Shown here in pieces: positions 21,124 through 32,511 of a stretch of 64,000 nucleotides of DNA. The notes below the pieces were generated by a model, which was not told the origin of the DNA, searched no databases, and was given only the letters and a program-made list of their open reading frames with translations. A program made the translations under genes and the position numbers. Position 1 is the first letter of the stretch, and the number at the start of each line of letters is the position of its first letter. The DNA comes from Stephania yunnanensis (taxonomy: Eukaryota > Streptophyta > Magnoliopsida > Ranunculales > Menispermaceae). The stretch is taken from the NCBI GenBank assembly GCA_039657365.1, contig CM077592.1, positions 32,965,001-33,029,000 on the forward strand. Reading direction: 5' to 3'.

Positions 21124-21701
21124 ATTGGCCCCGGCCCGAATACCGTAATAAAGAATCTACTTCAGATAACATCAAGTCATATCAAGCATCTTATCCAATC
21201 ATCCTATCAAGCATCTTATCTTACTTTAAATAAAGTTATCTTTTTTCTTTTACTTTTGTCAGTGGAGTGTCCTGTTCTGTTTTGCTTTTTACTTTGGTCA
21301 TGTTTTATGTAAAGCTATTTTCGCTTTTTCTTTTGTCAGCTTATCTGTATCAACTTTATGTCATGTATTAGCTGTAAGGTGCCCACTAGTGGGTTTTCCT
21401 TTGTAGGACTACCTTTCCACGGTAGTGCGTCTCGATTCTATAAATATCAGTTATGTAAATGGTTTGGGTATCGAGTCTTAGAGTAAGCAAAGTCGGAGAG
21501 ATTTGCTCTTGTCTTGTGCTCTTAAGTACTTGTGTTGTATTCCGTTGTAATCATAGATTAATACTATTATCGTATTGATGCTCATTGGTATTACCTTTCA
21601 AATCATAATTGTGATTTAGGTTTAATCCCAATCCGTCAGAATCTCAAACATCAATTTAAGAGAGCTCCCGTTTGTCATAACTACGTCTTCGGGAGTGAAA
21701 T
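21124..21701 (+). promoter_or_regulatory. Viral intergenic region: promoter, leader and hairpin
   Basis: No ORF. AATAAA-type motifs occur at about 21147 and 21230. TCTATAAATA at 21437-21446 is a good TATA box, giving an expected transcript start about 30 bases downstream. The leader ends in a hairpin with stem CTCCCG (21665-21670) and CGGGAG (21690-21695). Upstream, polypyrimidine and TTTTGTCAG-like repeats (TTTTGTCAGTGG at about 21255, TTTTGTCAGC at about 21332) might be enhancer or binding sites. In caulimovirids this region drives the terminally redundant pregenomic RNA. Confidence 0.65.
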
Positions 21702-21712
21702 TGGTATCAGAG
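21702..21712 (+). other. Viral primer-binding site (tRNA-Met), at the insertion junction
   Basis: TGGTATCAGAG is the complement of the initiator tRNA-Met 3' end, used by all caulimovirids as the start of minus-strand synthesis. The next base is A, where TGGTATCAGAGC would have C. From here on the sequence is CACTA DNA. ATCAGAG belongs to both sequences. Confidence 0.8.
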
Positions 21713-23670
21713 ACGGATTAGAGACGGATTTAGATTTGGAACAAAGACGAATAATCCTCAAAGACCAATGCTTTAACCTAAAGCTTATCTCTAATTTGTT
21801 TCTGATCAAAGATGAATTGGCAATGGAATCTATGGATTTCGTTGCTAATCTGTCTCTAATTTGCAATAGATTAGCGATAGAATTTATGAATTCCGTTGCT
21901 AATCCATCTCTGATTTGCAACAAAACAGCAACGGAATTCATAAATTTCATTGAATTCCGATGCTAATCTGTCTCTATTTTGTTTCTACACCTAGATTACC
22001 CAGATTTTGGTTTAAATTCTCATGCTATACCATCGCAAAGTAGAGATGGATTAGCGACGGAATCCATGAATACCATTGCTAATCTGTCTCAATTATGTTT
22101 CTGCACCAATGATTTTATTTAAATAAAACATTAAAATCAAAATGATTCTCCGAAACTTCAAAACCTTAAAACAATAACAATAGGACATGTTCCATTGTCT
22201 GCACCCCTTCCAACAACACCTTGGAGGTGCTAATATCCCCTAAAAAGTAAAATTTCACATACACATAATAAGCAACAATATATATCAACCACAAATATTT
22301 CAAATGAGAAAAAATGTATAATTTCAAAATCAAAATAGATTTACATATCCACAAAAAGTAGATAAACATAATAGATATAAAAAATACTTAAGTATCCACA
22401 AAAGAACAATCAATCGAAACGTTCTACAACAACTATAAAAAGCTAAAGTTTCCTAAAGCTGCTCATCCCTTGCAGCTCAGTTCTCTAAAAATCCATAAAA
22501 ATGATCACTGCCAATCTAAAAGATCTACAAACAACCATATGAGATATCTAAGTATCCCTAACTTCCTTAAACCCTGCAACCAGTCCTCCAGATATATTCA
22601 AAAAAAAGAACTAGTAATTCAAAAGTTATGCAAATAACCATAAAAGATGCCTAAATATCCCAAAGCTGCTTATCCCTCGTAACCCAATTTTGTATCTTCT
22701 AGTCAACATTGTCCTTCTGTTGCAGTGATCAACAGTATGCATCTGCACCTGCTGCTGCTCCTAAGGGGATGGTGGTAGTAGTGGTGGTGGTGGCTAAGAT
22801 AGGCCCGCTCCATCCATAGTCATCCTGCATCTGCATAAACGCTATAACCTATCTTAATTACTCGGCAACATTATTGAACTCTGCTCGTGGCACCATCAAC
22901 AGCACCTGGGATGTGCTAGCACCAGGATCTGCATATTTTCTCTTTTTTCACCCTAACAACCCAAGACCGTAGGCATGAACTTTTGGATAATCACGCACCA
23001 CATCATAGTACACCTTCAAATCAGCCACCAGCTAGTCTGGTGTAGCCTGTGTTAGCTACTGACGTCTGCTCACGAGTCGAGCCTACACGAATCAACAATA
23101 AACCACTAAAACAATATGGTTTTACGTAAAGTTACTCTAACTTATAACTCGTATTTCATTACATATAAAGAACCACTCTGATCTAATATTGATAAATGTT
23201 GCTCCATCATGATTTACGGTGTGGAGTTGCAAATACACCTCATTCATGGTAGGAGCCCTCTCGGATGTAAGAGTCTGCACACCAAAGTTATAAAAATATT
23301 AATCATGATATCAAATTAAAGCTTGATTTTTAATCATATTTTACTTTAAAAACACATACCAATCTTTCATTGGTTGTCATAAAAGACACCGAGCTAACAC
23401 TGTGCTTCGAGACTCCACTCCCAGGTCTTTCAACCTAAGTGTTCTTATTCAAAGACATTTGCCTAGACCTAGCAAGAAAGTCCTCGCCCTCCTAGTACTC
23501 CAAGTATCTCCTCCACACTTCATCTGTAAAAAGTCTGGCTAGACACGATTCTTCTTCAACTTATGCATCAATACGGTATACCTGATGCCTTCATGCTTGT
23601 CATGCGTCGAACGAATGAGATCCTCATGAATCGTGTCATCCCATCGAAAATATACCTAAAAAATGACGAG
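21706..23670 (-). mobile_element. CACTA transposon, copy B, left end replaced by virus
   Basis: It matches 1387-3360 almost base for base, including the subterminal repeats (21711-22100) and the transposase-like gene. The CACTAC terminus and the first 170 or so bases of copy A are missing. The virus joins at ATCAGAG instead. Confidence 0.75.
22715..23665 (-). pseudogene. Transposase_24-type protein remnant, CACTA copy B
   Basis: This is the second copy of the broken gene at 2395-3350, with the same block order on the minus strand (VWRRYLEYYEGE..., TVNEVYLQLHTVNHDG, GRKKRKYADPGAS-like). Small indels (for example the short AAAAAG run at about 23528, and the shortened T/G runs near 22725) and substitutions separate the two. 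Neither retains the N-terminal half. Confidence 0.6.
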
Positions 23671-25216
23671 TGCAATCAATCCATTTCTCGTTAATGAAGA
23701 ACCTAATTCACATCATTTGGCATCAATTTAAGTACAATTCCCTAAGTTTGGAACCCCTAAACAATACAAACACTGCGACCAAAGCACATTCAAGAGCTAT
23801 TTCCAAAAATAATACTTTATAATAATTTCAAAGTACTATCAACTAGCCCATTTGGGTTATAGTTTTAACCCCAGAAAACCTCAAAATTGATCATGATGAC
23901 CAAGAAAGAACTTGTATTACTCAGGACATACTTTCCATAGACTCCAAGAATACATAAATCGGATCAAAAGGGAGAAGTTATGATTTTTCTAATATGGTCG
24001 GTCAACTAGGAAGATTTTATATATTTTCAATTGATAAGACTTCTCCAAAATAATAGTTTCGCAATTAAATCCTCAAAACTCGACAACAAACACTACGAAA
24101 CCACTCGATACCAACATCAAAATATTTTCACAGCTCGTGGAGTCAATAAGGACAAAAATCGATAATCCAATTTATCTAAAATTTCATTATAATTCAGTAT
24201 CAACTATAAAAACATCTTTAAAAAAGTTATCAACTGAGTCGCATCAATTCAACTCACAAAAACCCTAACCCACAATGGTAGAATATATCCCAAATTGGTG
24301 CAAATCGACCCAATACATTAATTCACAACAAATTATACAAATTTCTACCAAAATCACGTAAAAGAAATCAAGAAATCAAGAGAATTTAAAAGGATTGAGT
24401 ATTTACCAAATTGCGGTCTGAATACCTCATTTCCACCGCAAAAATTTAGCTCGAACCAACTGTCTTATGATGTTCTACGATTTTATAGAAAGAAACCAAG
24501 TGAAAATCAGATGTCGGGAGCTCGCAGAGTGAAAGTGTGAGTTGGGAGGGTTTGGGAATGAAATGCACTTTCGTTCGGTTGAAAATTAACACAACGTTTT
24601 GATTTTGATACTTTATATATATAAACCTTCAGCTGCTTGCCAGCAGCTTGAGTTCTTTTTATTTATTAATTCTTGAAATCCCTATTTTGACGTATTTTGG
24701 CTCTCGAAGCTCATTGTCGATTCGGTTTTTCACCAAATTGAGCAAAACTCTCAACAAAATAGTTTATCTTTATAAAATGTCCATAGCAATGGTTTTGGTC
24801 CCACCAAGATCCTTGAAAATATGAACTTTCTCCATGACATTTCAAAGTCACAAACCAATTATCTTGCCATATTTAGCTTATCTTGCACCAAATTTGACAT
24901 AATCTCAACCTCGTCTTCTACCAACTGACACAAAACTTGAGATAAGGTTTTGCACAAACTTTATTCTCATTTTGTACTACCACTAAACTCGGCTTGCACA
25001 CAAATCGAGGAAAATTCTCCATGTAAGACCTATGTTTAATGTACGAGTTTTTGAGCAACTAATTACTTAATTATACAAGCCAAACAAACATAAGACATTG
25101 CATCAAACGCACTCATACGTTATTCGAGACAAGCTGGGCTTAACCTTAAGCCTATCTCAGGTTAATTAGTAATCAGATTATCATTAATCACCTTCTTACA
25201 AATTCAAGATGTTATA
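23671..25216 (-). repeat. 3' LTR (partial) of gypsy element 3
   Basis: It matches 33490-35063 and 3360-4803. It ends GATGTTATA at 25216, a form of the expected GATGTTACA LTR terminus. The following TTCTCCCTAATTT is, on the minus strand, AAATTAGGGAGAA, a good polypurine tract. The first 980 or so bases of the LTR (compare 32512-33490) are missing, replaced by CACTA sequence across a short CAATCAAT similarity. Confidence 0.65.
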
Positions 25217-28200
25217 ATTCTCCCTAATTTAAGAAATTTTGTATGAAAAATTAAGAATTAGTATAAACATCATCTTAAACTTTGACGACAGTGAGGGAAT
25301 TGTCTACTTACCAATCCAAATTACTTGCCCATACAGAAGTGAGATTTTCAAAATGTCATCATTGTCCTTCGAAGCTCCAATAACCTATGTTATTTATCTA
25401 CGCATTTCCTCTATCTAAATAGAGTTGTAGCTAAGTGTTGACGAATCAGCTATATTTTTTCTTTGTGATCGTAGACCAATTCAAGCACCAATAGTACCAT
25501 GTCTCATACCTCTGTCCATCACACATATGGACGACAAAGTCAACAATTTATGTGCCTCCTACCTCTGTCCACTACCATTAAACAACAAAGTGGACAAATA
25601 TTATGTCTCCTACCTCCATCCACCTTATAAGTGAAAGGCAACGTCGACAAGACAATTATTATGTCTCCTACCTTTGTCCACCTTACAAGTGAACGGCAAG
25701 GTCGACAAATATGCCACTTTCGTAACATCTTTTCGATACTTTCCTGAATTTTGCAAATCTCGTTAATATGTAAACTACAACCTAGAATATCTAACCTTAG
25801 ACCACTCCCATTTTGTAGTTGTAATCATCTATCCTCAAGTATGTCATAATTTCTCTATGTAGTTCTTCAAATATCTCATTTCCGTGATATTTGTATCTCT
25901 AATCCTTATCCCATACCCTCATGGTATGATAAGATTGAGCATACAGTATTCTAAACAATATTATTGTTGTAATCTCTCATATTACTATCATCATTAAATA
26001 AAACTCCCACAGAGAAGTCTATTCATTCAATGATTAAATATGATGAAACACAAGCTCAAATCATATTCTTTAGGATCAGGATTAATAACTCCATTTCTTT
26101 GTCAACACAAAGAAAAAATATATTGTACCAAGATTGTGATGGATTTTAAACAATATCAATAACTTCTTCCTCCCCTGAAAGCAAATCTTGGATCTCTGTC
26201 CGAAAAATTTAACAATAACTCGTCGTATTATCTCACGTCTCTGCATATACTTGCTTATTCCATCAAAAGAATTACACATTTTCACTAACATGGATTTGAT
26301 GACTCGATCAATCCATTAACTACAATTTCCACTACATTATGCTGACCGTAAAATCTAGTCATTTTCATTATATAACCTATAATTATGCTTATTTCTGTCA
26401 TAAGATTTTGACGAGAATTTACTTAACCTTTCAGATTTTTATTATTCAGTTTCAATCTACTGAATAATTCTCAAATCTCTTTATGCATTTAATAACATAA
26501 ATCATCACCTCTGGAAATCTTTAATTTCATCGTATTTCTCAATACGATATGACATTGTTTGGATAAACAATATAAAGAGATCTATGAGATTAGCAAAGTA
26601 GTTCTTGCTTAAAATTCTTCCTGAACCCAAATTTCATATCAAAATATAATGCGTCCGGCATAGTTTCATTAAATAATTAAATTTGGATATTAACTAATCA
26701 CCCAGTTAATCAGATACTTAGTTCAACTCCAATCTGAACTTTAAATAATAAACTGTAATTGCTAATTCCAACAACTCTGTTGATGATGTGTCGGCAAGCT
26801 TTATAAATCATCATCTTCATTACACTTCTCTCTTAATAGAGAGTATTGAGAAGTTCTTATTATAATTACACCTCGTGTGCTTTTCTCTATTCCAATTATA
26901 GATCATATCAATTACTTTGTATGGGTAATTTCTCAGAGTGAATTCATTATATTCATGAATTTAGGTTACTTACCTCACCTCTTCCTTTCACTCTGACAAC
27001 TATGCTCTTCAAACTTTCATAGCTTGAAGATTTCTATTTTCCATACACCAGTCTTTAGTTTTTATATTTCTCATTCGTCTTCTAGTGTTTCCTATAAGAT
27101 ATTCTAATCTTAGGAATAACTAAAAGATTCTCCAAATTCCTTTCACTTGATTAAATTTGTGTTTCAAATCCTACGATGAATGAATAAACTTGCACAAACT
27201 ATTTAATTTAATAGATTCATAATAACTTATGATCTACGTCCATATTTCGTTACCCTAAGCCTTAACTCTTGGATTTATATTTTTCCTTCATTCTATTCAT
27301 GTTTGAAATACAGTTTAAGCTTTTATTCTATAAGTGATGCCTTAAATTGTTTGGTACGACTATTAAAACAATTATTTCACAATAGTTTTTCTTAAACTTT
27401 CTTTGAACTATATAATATATAAACTACAATCTCTTGCCTCGTTGTGTCAACATACTACTACCTGAATAAAGGTGTCAAAATAAATCTCTAATAAATTCTT
27501 TTTCATAATTCAAGTATACCCAAGCAATTATTGTAGTTAAACTATGTTTCAATTCTTCCTTAAGGCATATTTGTTTCCTTTGTAAATTATTTCAATTTCG
27601 TTCTTAAATTAATTGAATATACAACATGACAATACTATAAATCTTTGAATATGTGGTTTTTATTATTCAATTATTCCATGATAACCTTGCACTTTCTGAT
27701 TCTATGTTGAATATAAGACAATTCCTTATTGTCTCAATTTTAGTCAAGGCCATTGACTCGCAATTTACATTAAACACATATCTAAGTGACTTACGTTTGA
27801 AGCTTAGTACTTTTTCTAAGTCTTCAAACCTTTTTATCTTATCATTGATAACTCAATGATAATCTATTCCAATAGATTTCAATAATTCTATTTTAGCACC
27901 AGCTCTAATGAGTTTTCATGGTTTCCACTATGATTTTTATCGTAATCAAGCCATTGTTTGACTTCATATTCTTATAGTTCTAATTCTGGTCTTAATCAAT
28001 GATAACTAGATCTCAATAAACTCTTGAGAACTACTAGTTTCATGCAATAATCCAAATGAGTTGTTGATTATTGGACAATGAATAATCATTCTTGATTTAC
28101 TTAAAATTAACTCATTACTCAAGTTGAGTTCTGAAACTCATACAATTCTCATAATACAACAAGTAGAATGGAGTTGATCATTAGTTTGACATTATAGTCA

Positions 28201-29330
28201 AGTAATTGAGGAATTTAATCTCGAATTGTGACAAAATTCTAAAAGAATCTGATAATCAAATATCTTGAAACTCTTAGAGTCACGATTTCATTCATCAAGC
28301 ATAAATTCTTATCATGAATCTACTATAACTCTAAAACAAGTTCAAACCATTTGAATCTCAAGTGATAGCTTTATTTCCACGAATCATCATTCATAGGAAT
28401 TTGAAGATTTAAAAAACTTTCAATTACAATTAGCAATTAATATCAAACTCTTGATATACTACTAACCTATTCACTTCTAGTCTTGTAAATTATTCCTTAA
28501 ATTCTCATTCTCCCTAATTTAGATTATTCCAGTCTATAAGATAAGACTAAAATATCTCACTAGCTCGCTGCCATGTTCTAACTCAAACTATACATGTTTT
28601 TAACTATCAACTCTACCTTTAATTTCCTTTTTGTATGTGCAAATTCATCATAACATTTTTATTTCCCTTTATCATTCTATTGGTGAGTGTGGTTACACCA
28701 TAACAACACTAATAAGCTTTTCATTATTATTCCAATATGGACTAGGACCATATCTGAAATTTTATACTCCATAATAACTTATGAAGTATGAATAATTAGT
28801 GGTTATAAAACCTAAATTAGGTTCTTATATTCATTTACCACTAATTTTCTCATTAAATGACCTTTAATCTTGTTTAACTAGTTTCGATAATAATATATAT
28901 TCATTCAAAGTGAAACATCACCTTTAAGTTTCTCTAAAGGTCATTTATTATTTTATTCACTTCTTAATGTCAATTCTCCTAATTGTCTCAAAGTCCAAGT
29001 CAAATAGATCTTTATTTACTGATTATCATTAATTAAACAATATCGGTGAGAATAAATATCGAAAGAGACTATCCAATAGGAGAAGAATTCATTTTTAGTC
29101 ATCATAAAATTCTCAATGTCTTTCTTTATTCCATATAATATTGAGATTTAGGTTTCTACAAACCCTAAATCTCAATGTTTTCTCATTATATAACGTTCTC
29201 ACAATCTTTTTTTGTTATAATATCTATAAAGTCTAGGTTTCCCAATAACCCTCACCATCTATTCATTAGATTCCATGATAAAGATGGGAGATAAGACCTT
29301 CAAGATAACTCATAGAAAATACATTGCACA
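25217..29330 (-). mobile_element. Decayed internal region of gypsy element 3
   Basis: It lies between a polypurine tract (25217-25230) and, past a solo LTR, a primer-binding site (32497-32508), so by position it is the internal part of a minus-strand LTR element. Coding content is almost gone. At 26765-26830 the minus strand still resembles the stretch just after RNase H in gypsy 1 (ATGATTTATAAAGC...CATCATCAAC). No open frame above 70 residues is convincing. Very AT-rich sequence fills 26300-29330. Confidence 0.45.
25495..25720 (-). repeat. Minisatellite, about four units of 55-65 bases
   Basis: Units centred on GTCTCCTACCTCTGTCCACC and (A)ACGGCAAGGTCGACAAATA repeat about four times with drift. 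On the minus strand the unit translates around VDGGRRHN, which accounts for the 62-residue open frame there. No gene is implied. Confidence 0.75.
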
Positions 29331-29335
29331 TATAT

Positions 29336-32250
29336 TGTGACGACACCTCCTCAAATTAAGGCACCGCCCTGCCTAATCTCGTTATTAAGCTCTGACTTTA
29401 CCTCGTATAACTTAACGAAACTAGTTAGCCTTTTCAAAACCATTTACCTACTTACAAATTATAAGTTCAATATGAGTTTTAATGTCTTATGTCATATACT
29501 AAATCATAGTGAATTAGAATTTTTGCGTACTTAAAAGTTTATTCAACGAAAGTCTTACAAATTGATGAAAGCATTATTGTGATACCTTACAATAGTGGAA
29601 AAACTAGGTAATAAGGATCTCATCCATATATAAGAAAATGGCAATATATAACAACTTGTGTCTGGTCAAGGTACTAATCACTCAACCCATAATATACAAC
29701 CCCAAAAGTATATGATAGGCATATAAAAGTAATGCATCAAAAAATCAAAACCTACAATATGGCGTAGCAGCACTCAACTGGCTCAAAGGTAGTCACTTAT
29801 CTTCTTTTTGTCCGGCCTGCTACTCGATAGATCTACACCCACTATCATAAAAAAGATTATGAGTACAAGAAAGTAGAAAGTAACAATGAGAGACATTTGT
29901 TCACATTCCCAAATCTACAACAAGTATCAAATTGCATAATAATAGCAACTATGCTAAAAGGAAATCATGCAAAGAGATACTTTAGCTAAACAAAATGAAA
30001 CTAACACAAGGCTAAGTAGTACTGATCTAGGCTCGGTCGGCCCGGAGTCCTATCCCAATTCCCATTCCACTATATATGGATGGAGGTGTACTCTACATCT
30101 TTGTGAAGGTCATAATTGCATTGTACGCCTTTTAAATTATCCTAAATGTCTATCATCTGGCATGTATACACGCTAATAACCCCAAGTTTATAACTCGTGA
30201 AGTCACCCAAGTTATGCTTGCCAACAACCCCGAGTCCCATACCCCATGTGCGGAGTAAGATATTGGAGAAATCACAATCACCCTGGAAAGTCTAGTGACA
30301 CCGTATGTCTGTCAGATTTCTATCATAAAGTAGTCCTAGATACAAGAACTAATTTCATATTCAAAAAACAACACGATATTGGAATCCAACAAAAAAATTG
30401 CACAAAGGATATAGATTTACAAAACTACGTAATACCTACCTAATAGCATGCTATTTTATTGACCTCATCTATTATGCTACGGAAACAGCCTCATGTAATG
30501 AGGAATAACAACAAATCATGGCATATGGAGTACAAAGGAAAATCATTCCAAATTACTATAAATAAACATATGAATAGGAATGATATGTAAATAAATATCT
30601 CAATCAGTTTACTTATAATCCACGCAATTTCCTAAGCTGCTCCATTCTCCCAACACCTCGAAACTCATATTTGAATCCCTGAAACACTTCCCTAGTTTTC
30701 TGATACCAAACTAATCCAAATAAGTTGGGTTTAAATCATGTCAAATGTGTTTAAGAACCTTAACCCAAAACGACCATTTAAGACTAAATAACACTGAAGT
30801 TTTAGTCTTATATTGCAACACTATTTTAGGTATGAAATTGTCTTAATATCAAAATCTTCCACTAGTACAAAGATTGTTGGTCTCTATCTTAGTTTTTCAA
30901 AAAGTTTTAGTTTTCAAAATTTCGATTTAAAATAAAAGAGATATCATAATTCTACTAAACTTAGCTCTAATTGAAACCTAATCCGACCAATAGAATTAGA
31001 AAATCTATTTCTCCCAATCTATAGTTCCAAAAATTGTGATTTTTATTCGCAAGGCAGAAACCATACCAATAACAAGTAACTAAAAGATCGGCTCATTTGG
31101 TAAGTAGTTAGGGAGTTATGCCTTTAACAAGTTTAGTTTCAAAAACCTTATACTATATTCTATCACCTATTTGTAGAGCACTTTCGGACATGAAAAAAAT
31201 TTGAACTACAACATCTCTAGATGAGCAAAGTTGTTCTTCTTTAAGTAAGCTTTCAAATGCCACTAGTTTGAGTCAATTTAGATCTAAAATGAGCACATTA
31301 TGACCAAGTTATATAGAATAATCCCTAATACAACATTCAAAAGTTTAGTTTTGGTCTTACAACTTCAAAAATTCATATCTTTATGATTTCAAAATCAAAT
31401 TAAGAACTTCAATATCGCTTGATTATCAGCTTGAGATTAGGAATCCATATATATATAAACCAATTGCAAAATCTTAATCATCTACTCTTTGAATTTGATT
31501 AAAAACCAGAATTGGTTTCAATTAAAGAGATATGTACCTAGTTTGATGAACACTCCACCTACTAGAACTTCTTCACCAAATCAAACTGATTTTACCTAGT
31601 CTTCTTCCTCTTCCAACAGTTTCTTCACTCCAACACGCTTTGCTTCTCAACTAAGCAAATGAAATGAAATTGATTTGGTTTTATAAGTTGATTACTAGCT
31701 TTTTATAGTAGTAGAAATGGTTGATTAGTAACCATTGATCATATTGTGCACATGTGTCTAAAGGCTTATCTTGTGATTCACCTATCAACACATATCCCAC
31801 TAACTCTCCATTTACTCATGCTAAGTGACACCAATGTTTACTCTATTGGTGTTAAGACGTGCCAACGCGTGTCTCGAGAAATATCATGTGGCTATTGTTT
31901 TAACCTACTAACTTAGGTATATTAATACCTAGTCAACCATAGCCCATTTAATTCACTTATAAAAGCAATATAAAGCTTGTACCAACTTACCATATCACTC
32001 TCTATCTCGGTCCTACACCAGCACGCATATCAAAGCGCGTCCCTACTCACTTCCCAACACCTATATACATGTAGGAGTGACTTAGTAGTCTACACATATA
32101 CAACATACTAGGCACACATCACCACAAATATAACATATACCTCAGCCATTTAGCCTCGGTCATGACACGTATCACGATGTGGGTCATATGTCACGGGTCA
32201 TTTGATCCTCATTAAGAGTTTAAACTCGAGTAGAAATTCGGGGCATGACA
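29336..32250 (-). repeat. Solo LTR of the chromovirus family, with 5-base target duplication
   Basis: It begins TGTGACGACACCTCC and ends GGGGCATGACA, matching the ends of the LTRs at 51890-54869 and 57437-60118. TATAT flanks it on both sides (29331-29335 and 32251-32255), an exact 5-base duplication. At 2915 bases with no internal region it is a solo LTR left by LTR-LTR recombination. It inserted into gypsy element 3. No ORF in it is meaningful. Confidence 0.88.
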
Positions 32251-32255
32251 TATAT

Positions 32256-32511
32256 CTATCGTATGGATATAATACATCACAACAAATCATATTATTCAGT
32301 CTTCTTTCATTACCCCCAAAACATCGATAAAAATAGTTAATAACATCCTAAGCTTCTTCGTAACTCGAGACAACTCTCAGAGTTACTAAACTTAGGTAAT
32401 GATTCAAAAGAATATCTGAGCCAACAAAAATTTTGATACCAAACTATATTCGAGTTATTAGTCATTTCCAAGTAATATGGTTATAATATGAAGTAGACTC
32501 TGATACCAAAC
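32256..32511 (-). other. 5' untranslated region and primer-binding site of gypsy element 3
   Basis: ACTCTGATACCA at 32497-32508 is, on the minus strand, TGGTATCAGAGT, one base from the tRNA-Met primer-binding site. The adjacent TGTAGCATCC at 32512 is the LTR end. Upstream text (CAAAACATCGATAAAAA, GAGACAACTCTCAGAGT) parallels the gypsy 1 leader at about 12900-12985, so the two elements are related. Confidence 0.75.

Larger units (their letters stand above)
14810..21712 (+). mobile_element. Endogenous caulimovirid copy 2, nearly complete (florendovirus-like)
   Basis: The order is movement protein, linker, capsid with CCHC knuckle, coiled coil, aspartic protease, reverse transcriptase, RNase H, then ORF2 and ORF3, then promoter, leader and primer-binding site. 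There is no integrase and there are no LTRs. MPFGLKNAPSEFQ with YIDDIL is the typical caulimovirid reverse transcriptase style. A polyprotein followed by a further ORF resembles florendoviruses, which are known mainly as integrated copies in flowering plants. The 5' end lies inside the movement protein, so the leader and the start of ORF1 are missing. ORF1 carries several frameshifts and stops. The genome cannot be expressed as a full polyprotein. Confidence 0.88.
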
